Shown: piece by piece, positions 10,305 through 18,428 of the stretch | Position numbering within the stretch: position 1 is the first letter of the stretch | Layout: every line of letters begins with the position of its first letter | Origin: CAYYWP01 sp050176585 | GTDB lineage: Bacteria; Desulfobacterota; Binatia; HRBIN30; CADEER01 | Assembly (NCBI GenBank): GCA_050176585.1 | Contig: JBFXHX010000016.1 | Location: 1 to 64,000, forward strand | Direction: 5' to 3' | DNA length: 64,000 nucleotides | Notes under the pieces: generated by a model | What the model was told of the DNA's origin: nothing | Databases searched by the model: none | Seen by the model: the letters and a program-made list of their open reading frames with translations, nothing else | Made by a program: the position numbers and the translations under genes

Positions 10305-10730
10305 CGCACCCCCGGGGCGGTCGTCCCCAGCGTACGGCGACGGCGACAGCAGGCAGGGCGGGGGGTACTGAACGAGTGACTGGGCACCGGCCACATCGGG
10401 GAGCACGCCAGGTCGCCGGGCAACTCGCACTCGCAGGTCGTGTGATGTGAGGTGGCGCAATTTTTCCGACGTTTTGGTGTCAATGAACGAACATTTATGT
10501 GGCGTCCGCCTGCCTTCCCGATGACGCTCGGAAATGCTCAGCCGTCAAATCCGTGACAACGATAGTTGGCCCGCTTTTCGCTGAATACCCCGCTCAGTGG
10601 GCAGGAAAACGGGTGTGGGGCGTGGATTCTCTGTCCGTAGCTAGCGATCGAGCAGCCATTGAGGGCGCCGCGGGGGATGTGCGAAGGCGTCTTTGCGATG
10701 CGCGACCGCGGGGCACACCGGGGGGTGAGC
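10305..10730. other. Intergenic region upstream of the pil operon
   Basis: No supported gene lies in these 426 bases. The section ~10450-10600 is distinctly less GC-rich and is a plausible regulatory region for pilMNOPQ. It includes the sigma-54-like site listed separately. Confidence 0.5.
10566..10582 (+). promoter_or_regulatory. Candidate sigma-54 (-24/-12) promoter for pilMNOPQ
   Basis: TTGGCCCGCTTTTCGCT matches the consensus TTGGCACG-N4-TTGCT with two mismatches and keeps the diagnostic GG-N10-GC spacing (GG 10568-10569, GC 10580-10581). It lies about 150 bases before the pilM start. A sigma-54 activator is encoded at 1695-3311. Confidence 0.35.
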
Positions 10731-11849
10731 ATGGGAAGCCTGGCTGACTGGGGGGGGCGCGCGGCGCGGGTCTTGACCATTTCGCTTGCGGACCTCAACC
10801 CGCTGCGGCGCGAGGAGACGTACGCGGCAGTGGATATCGGCTCGAGCTCGATCAAGTTGCTCGAGGTGCGCACGGGGCCCAGTGGGCTTCAGCTGATGAA
10901 CTGGGGCTCCGCGCCCACCCCTCCTTCGGCCATCCAAAACCACATGGTGACCGAGCCCGGCCGGGTGGGCGAGACGATCAAGGGGTTGGTCGAGGCGCAA
11001 CGCATCCGAGCGCGCAAGGCGATCACCGCGGTGCCCGGGCCTGCAGTCATGATCAAGCGCGTCTCGTTGCCGGCCCATACCGAGCACGACATCGAGAACA
11101 CGATCTTGCTCGAGGCGGGCAACTTCATTCCCGAGGACCTCGAGAACGTGAACCTGGACTATCAGGTGATCGGCAAGAACGCCGAAGCGAAGGAGGTCGA
11201 GGTTCTGCTCGCCGCGGCGAAAAGGGACATCGTCAGCAGCTACGCGGAGACGCTGCGCGCGGCCGGTCTGCTGCCCGTGGTGGTCGACGTGGACTACTTC
11301 GCGCTCGATAACCTGTATGAGCTCAATTACGACCCGGTCGCCGATCAAGTGGTCGCCCTGGTCAACATCGGCGCCCGCTACTCGTCGATCAACATTCTCA
11401 AAGGCGGTCGCTCGGTCTTTACCGGCGACGTCCCGGTCGGCGGGCGCGACATCACCGAAGCGCTGACGCGCGATCTCGGCGTGCCGGCGGAAGAAGCCGA
11501 GCGCTTGAAGGTCAGCGGCGGGGGCGGCCGGGCCGAGGGCGAGAACGTGGACACGGCCCTCGGTCCGGCCATCGACGCGTTGATCGAGGAGATCCACTAC
11601 GCGCTCAGCTTCTTCTGGACCGCGGCGACCGATGAGCGGATCGATCTCCTCTACCTGAGCGGCGGCGCCGCGCAGACCCGGGACCTCGCGCGCCGGCTGT
11701 CCGAGCGCATCGAGGCGCCGGTGGAGGTGATCGACCCATTCAGCCGCACCGCACTGTTGCCCGCGGTCGATGCCGCCGCGCTGCAGCAGCGCGGCGCCGA
11801 ATTCGCCATCGCGCTCGGCATGTCCATCCGGCGCCCGGGGGACAAATGA
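10731..11849 (+). CDS. pilM: Type IV pilus assembly ATPase-like protein PilM
   Basis: The 372-residue protein has an actin/FtsA-like fold with the nucleotide motif AVDIGSSSIKLLEVR near the N-terminus and LLYLSGGAAQTRDLA near the C-terminus. PilM binds the cytoplasmic N-terminus of PilN and links the pilus alignment complex to the inner-membrane motor. An upstream TTG/ATG frame exists from 10659, but the ATG at 10731 follows GGGGGGTGAGC and fits family length. Its stop overlaps the pilN start (ATGA). Confidence 0.93.
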   Translation: MGSLADWGGRAARVLTISLADLNPLRREETYAAVDIGSSSIKLLEVRTGPSGLQLMNWGSAPTPPSAIQNHMVTEPGRVGETIKGLVEAQRIRARKAITAVPGPAVMIKRVSLPAHTEHDIENTILLEAGNFIPEDLENVNLDYQVIGKNAEAKEVEVLLAAAKRDIVSSYAETLRAAGLLPVVVDVDYFALDNLYELNYDPVADQVVALVNIGARYSSINILKGGRSVFTGDVPVGGRDITEALTRDLGVPAEEAERLKVSGGGGRAEGENVDTALGPAIDALIEEIHYALSFFWTAATDERIDLLYLSGGAAQTRDLARRLSERIEAPVEVIDPFSRTALLPAVDAAALQQRGAEFAIALGMSIRRPGDK

Positions 11850-12514
11850 TCCGCATCAATCTCCTCCCGGTCAAAGACTCGCAGCGCGCCCTCGGCCGGC
11901 GACAGCAGATGTCGCTGCTCGCGCTCGGCGCGGTGATGACGCTGCTCATCATGGTGCTGCCCTACGTCCGCCAAGGCTGGAAGCTGTCGGCACTCGACGC
12001 GCAGATCGAACAGGTCAATTCCGAGATTCAGCGGCTGAACATGCAGGTGCGGGAAGTGCGCGATCTCGACCGGCTCAAGCGGGAGGTCGAGGCGAAGCTG
12101 CAGATCATACAGGCGCTCAACCACAAGCGCGTCGGCCCTTCGCGGGTGCTCGATGATCTGAGCCTGGCGACGCCCGACAACCTCTGGCTCATCGACTTCA
12201 GCGAGGCGGGTGGTGCCGCCACGTGCACCGGTCTCGCGCTCGACAACGAGACCATCGCACGCTTCATGCGGCAGCTGCAGGCGTCGCCGTACTTTCACAG
12301 CGTCGACCTCGTGGAGACCTCGCAACAGCAAGATTCCGGCGGCCAGGCGCCGGACGCGCCGGTCTCGTTCACCCGCTTCATCATCAAAGCCGGCGTGGAT
12401 TACTTCGGCCGCGACGGAAAGCCGCCCGAGCCCCCGCCGGGGCAAGCACCCGCGCGCGGTCCCGGGCCACCGGCCCAGGCACCGCCAGCCGCATCGCAGC
12501 CGAGGGCTTCATGA
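11846..12514 (+). CDS. pilN: Type IV pilus inner-membrane alignment protein PilN
   Basis: The 222-residue protein starts with the conserved MIRINLLPVK peptide, the PilM-binding site. It has one membrane helix (~25-42), a coiled coil (~50-85), a ferredoxin-like periplasmic domain and a Pro/Ala-rich tail. It pairs with PilO in the inner-membrane alignment complex. It overlaps pilM and pilO by four bases each. Confidence 0.93.
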   Translation: MIRINLLPVKDSQRALGRRQQMSLLALGAVMTLLIMVLPYVRQGWKLSALDAQIEQVNSEIQRLNMQVREVRDLDRLKREVEAKLQIIQALNHKRVGPSRVLDDLSLATPDNLWLIDFSEAGGAATCTGLALDNETIARFMRQLQASPYFHSVDLVETSQQQDSGGQAPDAPVSFTRFIIKAGVDYFGRDGKPPEPPPGQAPARGPGPPAQAPPAASQPRAS

Positions 12515-13134
12515 ACGCGCTCTTCGACCGTTTGATGGACATGCCCGTCCGGCAACGCGTGCTGCTGCTGGTGGGTGGTGTGTTTCTGTTCTTCTTCGGC
12601 TACGCCTACCTCCTCTACTTGCCGCGCAATGACGAGATCGCGGCGAAGGAAGAAAACCTCGTCGCCCTGCGCAAAGACCGCGACCGCAAGCTGGCGCTCG
12701 TGGCCGACCTGCCGAAGGCGCGCCAGGTCGTCGCGGACTTGAACGCCGCGCTGAAGGAAGCCGTCGCGCAGTTGCCCGACACGAAGGAGATCCCGGACCT
12801 GCTCAGCGGCATCTCCGCGGTGGCGCGCGAGGCCGGGCTGGAAATCCAGCAGTTCAAGCAGAAGCCGGAGAACTACCAGGACTTCTATGCCGAGGTGCCG
12901 GTCGAGATCCTGGTGCGCGGCACGTACTGGCAGGTCGAGTCGTTCTTCAAGCGCGTCTCCGACCTGACCCGCATCGTGAACGTCGGGGACATCGGCATGA
13001 AGGCGCCGACGCTGATCGAGAGCGATCCCGTGCGCCTACAGACCTCGTGCGCGGCGACGACGTTCCGCTTCCTCGACGAGGAGGAGCGCCAACGCATCGC
13101 CAAGGAACGCGAGAAGAAGGAGGGGAAGAAGTGA
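12511..13134 (+). CDS. pilO: Type IV pilus inner-membrane alignment protein PilO
   Basis: The 207-residue protein has one membrane helix (~16-36), a coiled coil (~40-85) and a C-terminal ferredoxin-like domain. TKEIPDLLSGIS and FYAEVPVEI are typical PilO segments. It heterodimerises with PilN and contacts PilP. The ATG overlaps the pilN stop. The Lys/Glu-rich C-terminal tail is probably an extension. Confidence 0.92.
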   Translation: MNALFDRLMDMPVRQRVLLLVGGVFLFFFGYAYLLYLPRNDEIAAKEENLVALRKDRDRKLALVADLPKARQVVADLNAALKEAVAQLPDTKEIPDLLSGISAVAREAGLEIQQFKQKPENYQDFYAEVPVEILVRGTYWQVESFFKRVSDLTRIVNVGDIGMKAPTLIESDPVRLQTSCAATTFRFLDEEERQRIAKEREKKEGKK

Positions 13135-13832
13135 AGGCCCTCGTCTTCGGGATCGGCGCCGTGCTGCTCGGCCTCGGCGCCGCAATCGCGCAGCCGGAGG
13201 ATCCGGCCGCTGCGGTCGCGCACACTGCCGGCGAAGAGGCCTCCACGGCCGCGCGCTCGCGCCAGGTGACGCGTTCGGCGATCGGCGCCGTATTCGGGAA
13301 CCAAGTGCCGGCCCCCGGCACCGTGCCGCCGAGCGCGAGCGCGCCGTCGGTCGGCGCGAGCGCCGCCCCGCCCGACGCCCAGCCGGCGGCGCAGGCTGCG
13401 CCGGCAGTGGAGAACGGTGCGCAGGACGAGGACCTGGGCGGCGAGGATTCGGCCGCGGATGCCCTAGCCGCCGCAGAGCTGCGCCGCGATCCCTTCCGCC
13501 CCTTCACGCTCAATCTGCGCCCGGAGACGCAGGAGGAAGAGATCCTCTCTCCGCTGCAGCGCTATGAGCTGCCGCAGCTGCGGCTCGCGGGTGTGGTGCT
13601 GGATCTGCTGCCGCCGCGCGCGATGCTGCAGGACAACAGCGGTATGGGCTTCATCGTCACTCCTGGTACGCCCATCGGCCGGCGCCACGGCGTGGTGAAG
13701 TCCATCGAGCCGCGTCGCATCGTCGTCGAGGAGATCGTGCTCGACTACTACGGGCGGCGACAGGTGCACCAGGTCGTCCTCGAGATGCCGAAAGACGACA
13801 AGCCGCAAGGCGGGAGCCAGGAGAAATCATGA
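13131..13832 (+). CDS. pilP: Type IV pilus periplasmic protein PilP
   Basis: The 233-residue protein starts at a GTG whose GTGA overlaps the pilO stop. An N-terminal hydrophobic segment ending GAAIAQ acts as a signal or anchor without an obvious lipobox Cys, unlike classical PilP lipoproteins. A low-complexity Ala/Pro stretch follows, then the PilP beta domain (~118-225) with RRDPFRPF, LPQLRLAGVV and GTPIGRRHGVVKSI. PilP bridges PilNO to the PilQ secretin. Confidence 0.9.
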   Translation: MKALVFGIGAVLLGLGAAIAQPEDPAAAVAHTAGEEASTAARSRQVTRSAIGAVFGNQVPAPGTVPPSASAPSVGASAAPPDAQPAAQAAPAVENGAQDEDLGGEDSAADALAAAELRRDPFRPFTLNLRPETQEEEILSPLQRYELPQLRLAGVVLDLLPPRAMLQDNSGMGFIVTPGTPIGRRHGVVKSIEPRRIVVEEIVLDYYGRRQVHQVVLEMPKDDKPQGGSQEKS

Positions 13833-15964
13833 CGGGTGTGGGTAACGAGGTGGTTCGCCGTCTCGCGGTGGTGTGCGCGAGCGCGGCTCTGATGGCGTGC
13901 TCCGCGCCGCCCAAGTCGCTCGAAGATGACGCGCCGCGCGCCGCCGCGGTGGAATCGCGCGAGGAGGTGACCAATGTCAGCGTGGCGGCCGCGGCGCCGG
14001 CCGCCGGGGACGTGCTCCTCATCCGCGAGCTCAAGATCATCGACGACAATGGCCAGCAGGGCGTGTTCGCGAAGTTGAACCAACCCCCGCAGGGCCTCTC
14101 GCACATGATGCTGGCCGGGCCCCCGCGGCTCGTCATCGAGATCACCGGCCCCGCCGACGAGCAGGTGGTCGCGGAGCGCTACGCCGTGGACAATCCGCTG
14201 GTCGAACAGGTCCAGATCGGGTCTGACCGGGGGAAGATCCGGCTCACGCTCGTGCTGAAGGGCGATGCGGTGCCGGTCTACACGGTGGACGATCTCAAGG
14301 ACACCATCGTGGCGTTCATCGGTGAGCCGGCCGGCACCGCGCAACCGGTGCGCGAATCGATCGTGTTCACGCAGCGCGCGGTGCCAGGCGCCGCGCCGGC
14401 GCCCGCGCCGGTGGCGCTCGCGCACCCGCTCCCGGCCGCCCGCACGGCGGCAGCAGCGCCCGCGGCACAGCCGCCCGCCGCGGCGGTGCAGGTGAGCACC
14501 GAACCGCCGGATGCCGCGCGGTCGAAGAAGCTCTACTACGGCCAGCCGATCTCGCTCGATCTCAAGGACGCCGAGGTCCACAACGTCATCCGGCTGCTCG
14601 CCGATGTGAGCGGTCTGAACATCGTGGCCACCGACGACGTGACGGGCACGATCACGCTGCGGCTCAACGACGTGCCGTGGGATCAGGCGCTCGACATCCT
14701 CTTGCAGACGCAGAACCTCGAGAGCGTGCTCGAGGGCAACGTGATGCGGATCTCGACGGTCAAGCGCCTCGCCGAAGAGCGCGAGGAGTTGCACCGCGCC
14801 CAGCGCGCCGCCCAGGTGGTGGAGCCGCTGCAGGTGGCGTACATTCAAGTCAATTACGCCAAGGCGAAGAAGCTGGCTGAGCTGGTGAGCGGGGACGACG
14901 GCGAAGGGCGCCGCGGCGGCGAGCGCCAGCGCGGCAAAAGCGATCAGGATGAAGAGGAAGGCGTGCTCTCGCACCGCGGCAGCGTCATGGTGGACGAATT
15001 CACCAACACGCTGATCGTGCGCGACATCGAGCGTGGCGTCCGCAACGCGCGCGAGCTGGTGAAGCGGCTGGACGTCCAGATCCCGCAGGTGTTGATCGAA
15101 TCGAACATCGTCGAGGCGACCACCAACTTCGCCCGCGACCTCGGCGTGCAGTGGGGCTATCAGGCCAACATCGGACCGCAGACCGGCACCAGTACCGGCA
15201 AGAACTTTCCCGGCACGATCGGCTTCGGCGGCTCCGGGCTCGGCACCGGCACCGGTGGCGTCCCCTTCCTGGTCGATTTCCCGGCCAAGAATGTCGCGCC
15301 GGGCGCCGGGACTGCCCTCGATCTCGCGCTGGGCTCGCTGAACGGCGCGTACAAGCTCGACGTCCGCCTGACCGCGCTCGAGCAGAAAGGACAGGGCCGG
15401 ATCATCTCGCGGCCGCGCGTGGTGACGCTGAACAACGTCGCCGCGACGATCCAGAGCCTCACGATCTTGCGCGTGCGCCTGCCGTCGACCGGGACGGTCA
15501 TCAACACCGGCGCGGGCGGCGCCGCCGGCACGGCGCAGACCGCGACCGAGAAGATCGAAACCGGCATCACGCTCGAAGTCACCCCGCAGGTGTCGTCCGA
15601 CGGCTTCGTGCTGCTCGACATGTTCGCCAAGTCGAGCCAGGCGGACTTCACCCGCACGGTCGACAACATCCCAACCGAGATCACGCGCCAGGCCACCTCG
15701 CACGTGCTGGTGCGCGATGGGCAGACGGTGGTGCTCGGCGGCATCTACCGCGACACCAGCACGGACAATAAGAGTGGCGTGCCGTGGTTCAACGAGCTGC
15801 CCGGGTTGAAGTGGCTCTTCGAGGCCGAGTCGAAGGAAAAGCGCCGCGAGGATCTCCTCGTGTTCCTCACCCCGCGCGTGCTGAAGACGACGGCGAACAC
15901 CGCGGGGCTGCCCACCGCGCAGCAGCTGTGGGAAAACCGCGACAATGGGGAGCCGAACGGCTGA
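13829..15964 (+). CDS. pilQ: Type IV pilus secretin PilQ
   Basis: The 711-residue protein has a lipoprotein-like signal with Cys24 (AALMACS). One AMIN domain (~60-165) follows, then an Ala/Pro linker, a secretin/TonB short N-terminal domain (~235-305), an N-domain (~325-425) containing a charged insert rich in Arg/Gly/Glu, and the secretin pore (~450-690) with VPWFNELPGLKWLF and LLVFLTPRVL. It forms the outer-membrane channel for the pilus. Its ATG overlaps the pilP stop. Only one AMIN domain is seen. Confidence 0.95.
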   Translation: MTGVGNEVVRRLAVVCASAALMACSAPPKSLEDDAPRAAAVESREEVTNVSVAAAAPAAGDVLLIRELKIIDDNGQQGVFAKLNQPPQGLSHMMLAGPPRLVIEITGPADEQVVAERYAVDNPLVEQVQIGSDRGKIRLTLVLKGDAVPVYTVDDLKDTIVAFIGEPAGTAQPVRESIVFTQRAVPGAAPAPAPVALAHPLPAARTAAAAPAAQPPAAAVQVSTEPPDAARSKKLYYGQPISLDLKDAEVHNVIRLLADVSGLNIVATDDVTGTITLRLNDVPWDQALDILLQTQNLESVLEGNVMRISTVKRLAEEREELHRAQRAAQVVEPLQVAYIQVNYAKAKKLAELVSGDDGEGRRGGERQRGKSDQDEEEGVLSHRGSVMVDEFTNTLIVRDIERGVRNARELVKRLDVQIPQVLIESNIVEATTNFARDLGVQWGYQANIGPQTGTSTGKNFPGTIGFGGSGLGTGTGGVPFLVDFPAKNVAPGAGTALDLALGSLNGAYKLDVRLTALEQKGQGRIISRPRVVTLNNVAATIQSLTILRVRLPSTGTVINTGAGGAAGTAQTATEKIETGITLEVTPQVSSDGFVLLDMFAKSSQADFTRTVDNIPTEITRQATSHVLVRDGQTVVLGGIYRDTSTDNKSGVPWFNELPGLKWLFEAESKEKRREDLLVFLTPRVLKTTANTAGLPTAQQLWENRDNGEPNG

Positions 15965-15977
15965 ACGCCGGGCGCGC

Positions 15978-16502
15978 ATGACGACCGTGGTCCTCACCGG
16001 CTTCATGGGTACGGGCAAGACGCGGGTGGGCGAGCAGCTCGCCGCGCGCCTGCGCGTGCCGTTCGTCGACACCGACGCGCTGGTCGAAAAGGCCGAGGGC
16101 CGGTCGGTGGCGGCGATCTTCGCCGCGGATGGTGAAGCCGCCTTCCGCGCCGCCGAGCGGCGCGCCATCGCTGCGGCCGTTGCCGTACCCGCTGCCGTGG
16201 TCGCCACCGGCGGAGGCGCGATCGCCGACCCGGCCAACCTGGCGGCGCTGCGCGCGGCCGCGCCGATCGTCTGTCTCGCCGCGCGGCCGGACGTGATCCT
16301 CGCGCGCGCCCGCAAAGCCGGGCCGACGCGCCCGCTGCTGCAGGGCGACGACGCCGCTGCGCGCATCACCGCGCTGCTCGCCGAGCGCGCGCCCGCGTAT
16401 GCCCAGGCGGACGCGACCATCGATACCTCCGACCAGGGCGTCGAAGCGGTGGTGGAGGCGATCGTCGAGTTCCTGCGCCGCCGCCACGAGGTGCCGGCGT
16501 GA
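15978..16502 (+). CDS. aroK: Shikimate kinase
   Basis: The 174-residue kinase has P-loop GFMGTGKT, shikimate-binding DTDALVE, a conserved Arg in AAFRAAE and ATGGGA. It makes shikimate 3-phosphate in chorismate synthesis. The ATG at 15978 puts the P-loop at residue 8 as usual; an ATG at 15945 inside pilQ would add 11 unsupported residues. It is downstream of pilQ and overlaps aroB by four bases. Confidence 0.94.
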   Translation: MTTVVLTGFMGTGKTRVGEQLAARLRVPFVDTDALVEKAEGRSVAAIFAADGEAAFRAAERRAIAAAVAVPAAVVATGGGAIADPANLAALRAAAPIVCLAARPDVILARARKAGPTRPLLQGDDAAARITALLAERAPAYAQADATIDTSDQGVEAVVEAIVEFLRRRHEVPA

Positions 16503-17587
16503 GTGCAACCGCCACGGTCATGGTCGACCTCGGCGAGCGGTCCTACCCGATCGCTATTGGGGCCGGAACGCTGCCGCGGCTCGGCGCGCGCGTGCGCGAG
16601 CTCGGGCTCGGCAAGCGCATCGCGGTGGTGACCAACACGACGGTCGCGCGCCATTACCGCGAGGTGGTATCGCGCTCGCTGGCGGACGCGGGGTTCACGG
16701 TGACGGTGCTCGAGGTGCCCGACGGCGAGGAGCACAAGAATCTCGCCTGGCTCACGTTCCTCTACGACCGCCTGGTCGACGCCCGGCTCGACCGCGGCTG
16801 TGCGATCGTGGCGCTCGGCGGCGGCGTGATCGGCGATCTCGCCGGCTTCACCGCCGCGACGTTTCAACGGGGCGTGCCGGTAGTGCAGGTGCCCACGACG
16901 CTCTTGGCGCAGGTCGATTCCAGCGTCGGCGGCAAGACCGCCATCAACCATCCCGGCGGGAAGAATCTCATCGGCGCCTTCCACCAACCGCGGCTGGTAT
17001 GGATCGACGTGCACACGCTGCGCACCCTGCCGCGGCGCGAGATGCGCGCCGGGCTGGCCGAGGTCATCAAGCACGGCGCCATTCTCGGGCCGGAGCTGTT
17101 CGATCTGCTGGAGCGGCGGCTGGAAGACGTTCTGGCGTTCGATGAAGCGCTGTGCGTCGAGGTCGTGCGCCAGAACTGCGCGATCAAGTCAGCGGTCGTC
17201 GCCGAGGACGAGCGCGAGAGCGGATATCGCGCCGTACTGAATTTCGGCCACACGATTGCCCATGCGATCGAGATGCTCACCGATTACCGCGGCTTTCTGC
17301 ACGGCGAAGCGGTGGCGATCGGCATGGCCTTCGCCGCGCGTTTGTCGGTCGCGCGCAAGATCTGCGACCGCGAGGTCGCCGATCGGATCGTCGCGCTGCT
17401 CAAGCGCGCCGGGTTGCCGACGGAGATCCCCGCGGAATTGGTGGGGCCGAACATGGTGCTCGCGGTGGAGGCCGACAAGAAGGTCGCCAGCGGCAAGGTG
17501 AAGTTCGTGGTGATCGAGGAGATTGGCCGCGTGCGGTTCGAGATGCTCAGCGGCCAGGAGGTGCTCGCCTACGCCAAGCGGGCGTAG
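16499..17587 (+). CDS. aroB: 3-dehydroquinate synthase
   Basis: The 362-residue protein has the NAD/zinc-binding signatures of AroB: GGGVIGDLAGFTAATF, PTTLLAQVDSSVGGKT, the Zn-ligand region AEVIKHG and FGHTIAHAIE. It converts DAHP to 3-dehydroquinate. The GTG start overlaps the aroK stop as GTGA. The pilMNOPQ-aroK-aroB order matches that of many proteobacteria. Confidence 0.96.
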   Translation: MSATATVMVDLGERSYPIAIGAGTLPRLGARVRELGLGKRIAVVTNTTVARHYREVVSRSLADAGFTVTVLEVPDGEEHKNLAWLTFLYDRLVDARLDRGCAIVALGGGVIGDLAGFTAATFQRGVPVVQVPTTLLAQVDSSVGGKTAINHPGGKNLIGAFHQPRLVWIDVHTLRTLPRREMRAGLAEVIKHGAILGPELFDLLERRLEDVLAFDEALCVEVVRQNCAIKSAVVAEDERESGYRAVLNFGHTIAHAIEMLTDYRGFLHGEAVAIGMAFAARLSVARKICDREVADRIVALLKRAGLPTEIPAELVGPNMVLAVEADKKVASGKVKFVVIEEIGRVRFEMLSGQEVLAYAKRA

Positions 17588-17609
17588 GCGGCGATAACGA
17601 CAGACGCGT

Positions 17610-17631
17610 CCCGCGGCGCCAGCGCTGCGGG
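17610..17631 (+). terminator. Weak hairpin after aroB
   Basis: CCCGCGGCGC and GCGCTGCGGG form a 10-position stem with one mismatch and a CA loop. There is no T-tract, so it may only attenuate between aroB and the next gene. Confidence 0.25.
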
Positions 17632-17648
17632 GTGCTGTGGAGGATGCC

Positions 17649-18350
17649 ATGCGGTGGTTGTCTACGGTGACGTGCGCCCTGAGTCTGGCCTGCCTGCTCG
17701 GCGGTTGCGGGAGCTCCGGCTTCGACGGCCACGGGACCGATCAATTGACGATGAGCTTCCTCGGCTTCAGCGGGGAGGGCATCGAGCAACAAGACGCGGT
17801 CGGGACCACGGACGCGGACGTCGACGTGTGCCAGAGCATCTGTTTTGTCGGCGGCGACCTGATCGACATCGAGTTCGAGAGCTTCACGCAGACCCGCGCC
17901 AACGCGATTTTCCTGAACAACGGCACGTCGGACATCCTGCTCGACCGCTACACGGTGTCGATTCCGGGCTCGGGCATCCCCGATCGCATCGGCAACATCG
18001 GCGTCCTGCTCCCCGGTGGCTCGTGCAGCGACTCGCCGTCGACGCAGTGCGGCACTGATGCCCAGTGCAATGAGGGCGCGACCTGCGAGCACGTCGAGGT
18101 GCCGGTCGAGATCCTGCTGTTCGACTTCGTCACCAAGGAGCTGATCCGCGGTGACGCGACGTGCCCGACCCTGGACTTCGACACCGGGACGATCATTCCC
18201 GGCACCGTGCTGCCGGTCACCTATCAGACGAACGTGACCTTCTCGGGCAGCGACGCGAGCGGTGAGCGCTTCACCGTAGAAGCCGGTCTGGTGGCGGGCT
18301 TCTTCGACGCCAACAACTGCGAGTCCGACAACGGCGGCGGAGGCAATTGA
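17649..18350 (+). CDS. Cys-containing lipoprotein of unknown function
   Basis: The 233-residue protein has a lipoprotein signal with lipobox LGGC (~Cys20). The rest is beta-rich, with a segment around residue 125-150 of pattern GGSCS...QCGTDAQCNEGATCE. The next gene encodes a very similar four-Cys motif (GGYCS...TCANDDECPPGQACE). The C-terminus is Gly-rich. GGAGG lies five bases before the ATG. I do not recognise a named family. It begins a run of four same-strand exported proteins. Confidence 0.75.
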   Translation: MRWLSTVTCALSLACLLGGCGSSGFDGHGTDQLTMSFLGFSGEGIEQQDAVGTTDADVDVCQSICFVGGDLIDIEFESFTQTRANAIFLNNGTSDILLDRYTVSIPGSGIPDRIGNIGVLLPGGSCSDSPSTQCGTDAQCNEGATCEHVEVPVEILLFDFVTKELIRGDATCPTLDFDTGTIIPGTVLPVTYQTNVTFSGSDASGERFTVEAGLVAGFFDANNCESDNGGGGN

Positions 18351-18428
18351 GCGCGCACTAGAGGCGAGGCGGTGGGGCGGCGGCGGCGGCGCGAGCTGGA
18401 CAGCGATGTGATGGCTGGAGGTGTCAGG

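Noticed and set aside
13748..17074. 1108-codon minus-strand open frame
   Set aside because: It lies opposite pilP, pilQ, aroK and aroB. Its His/Arg/Val-rich translation is typical of antisense frames in GC-rich genes.
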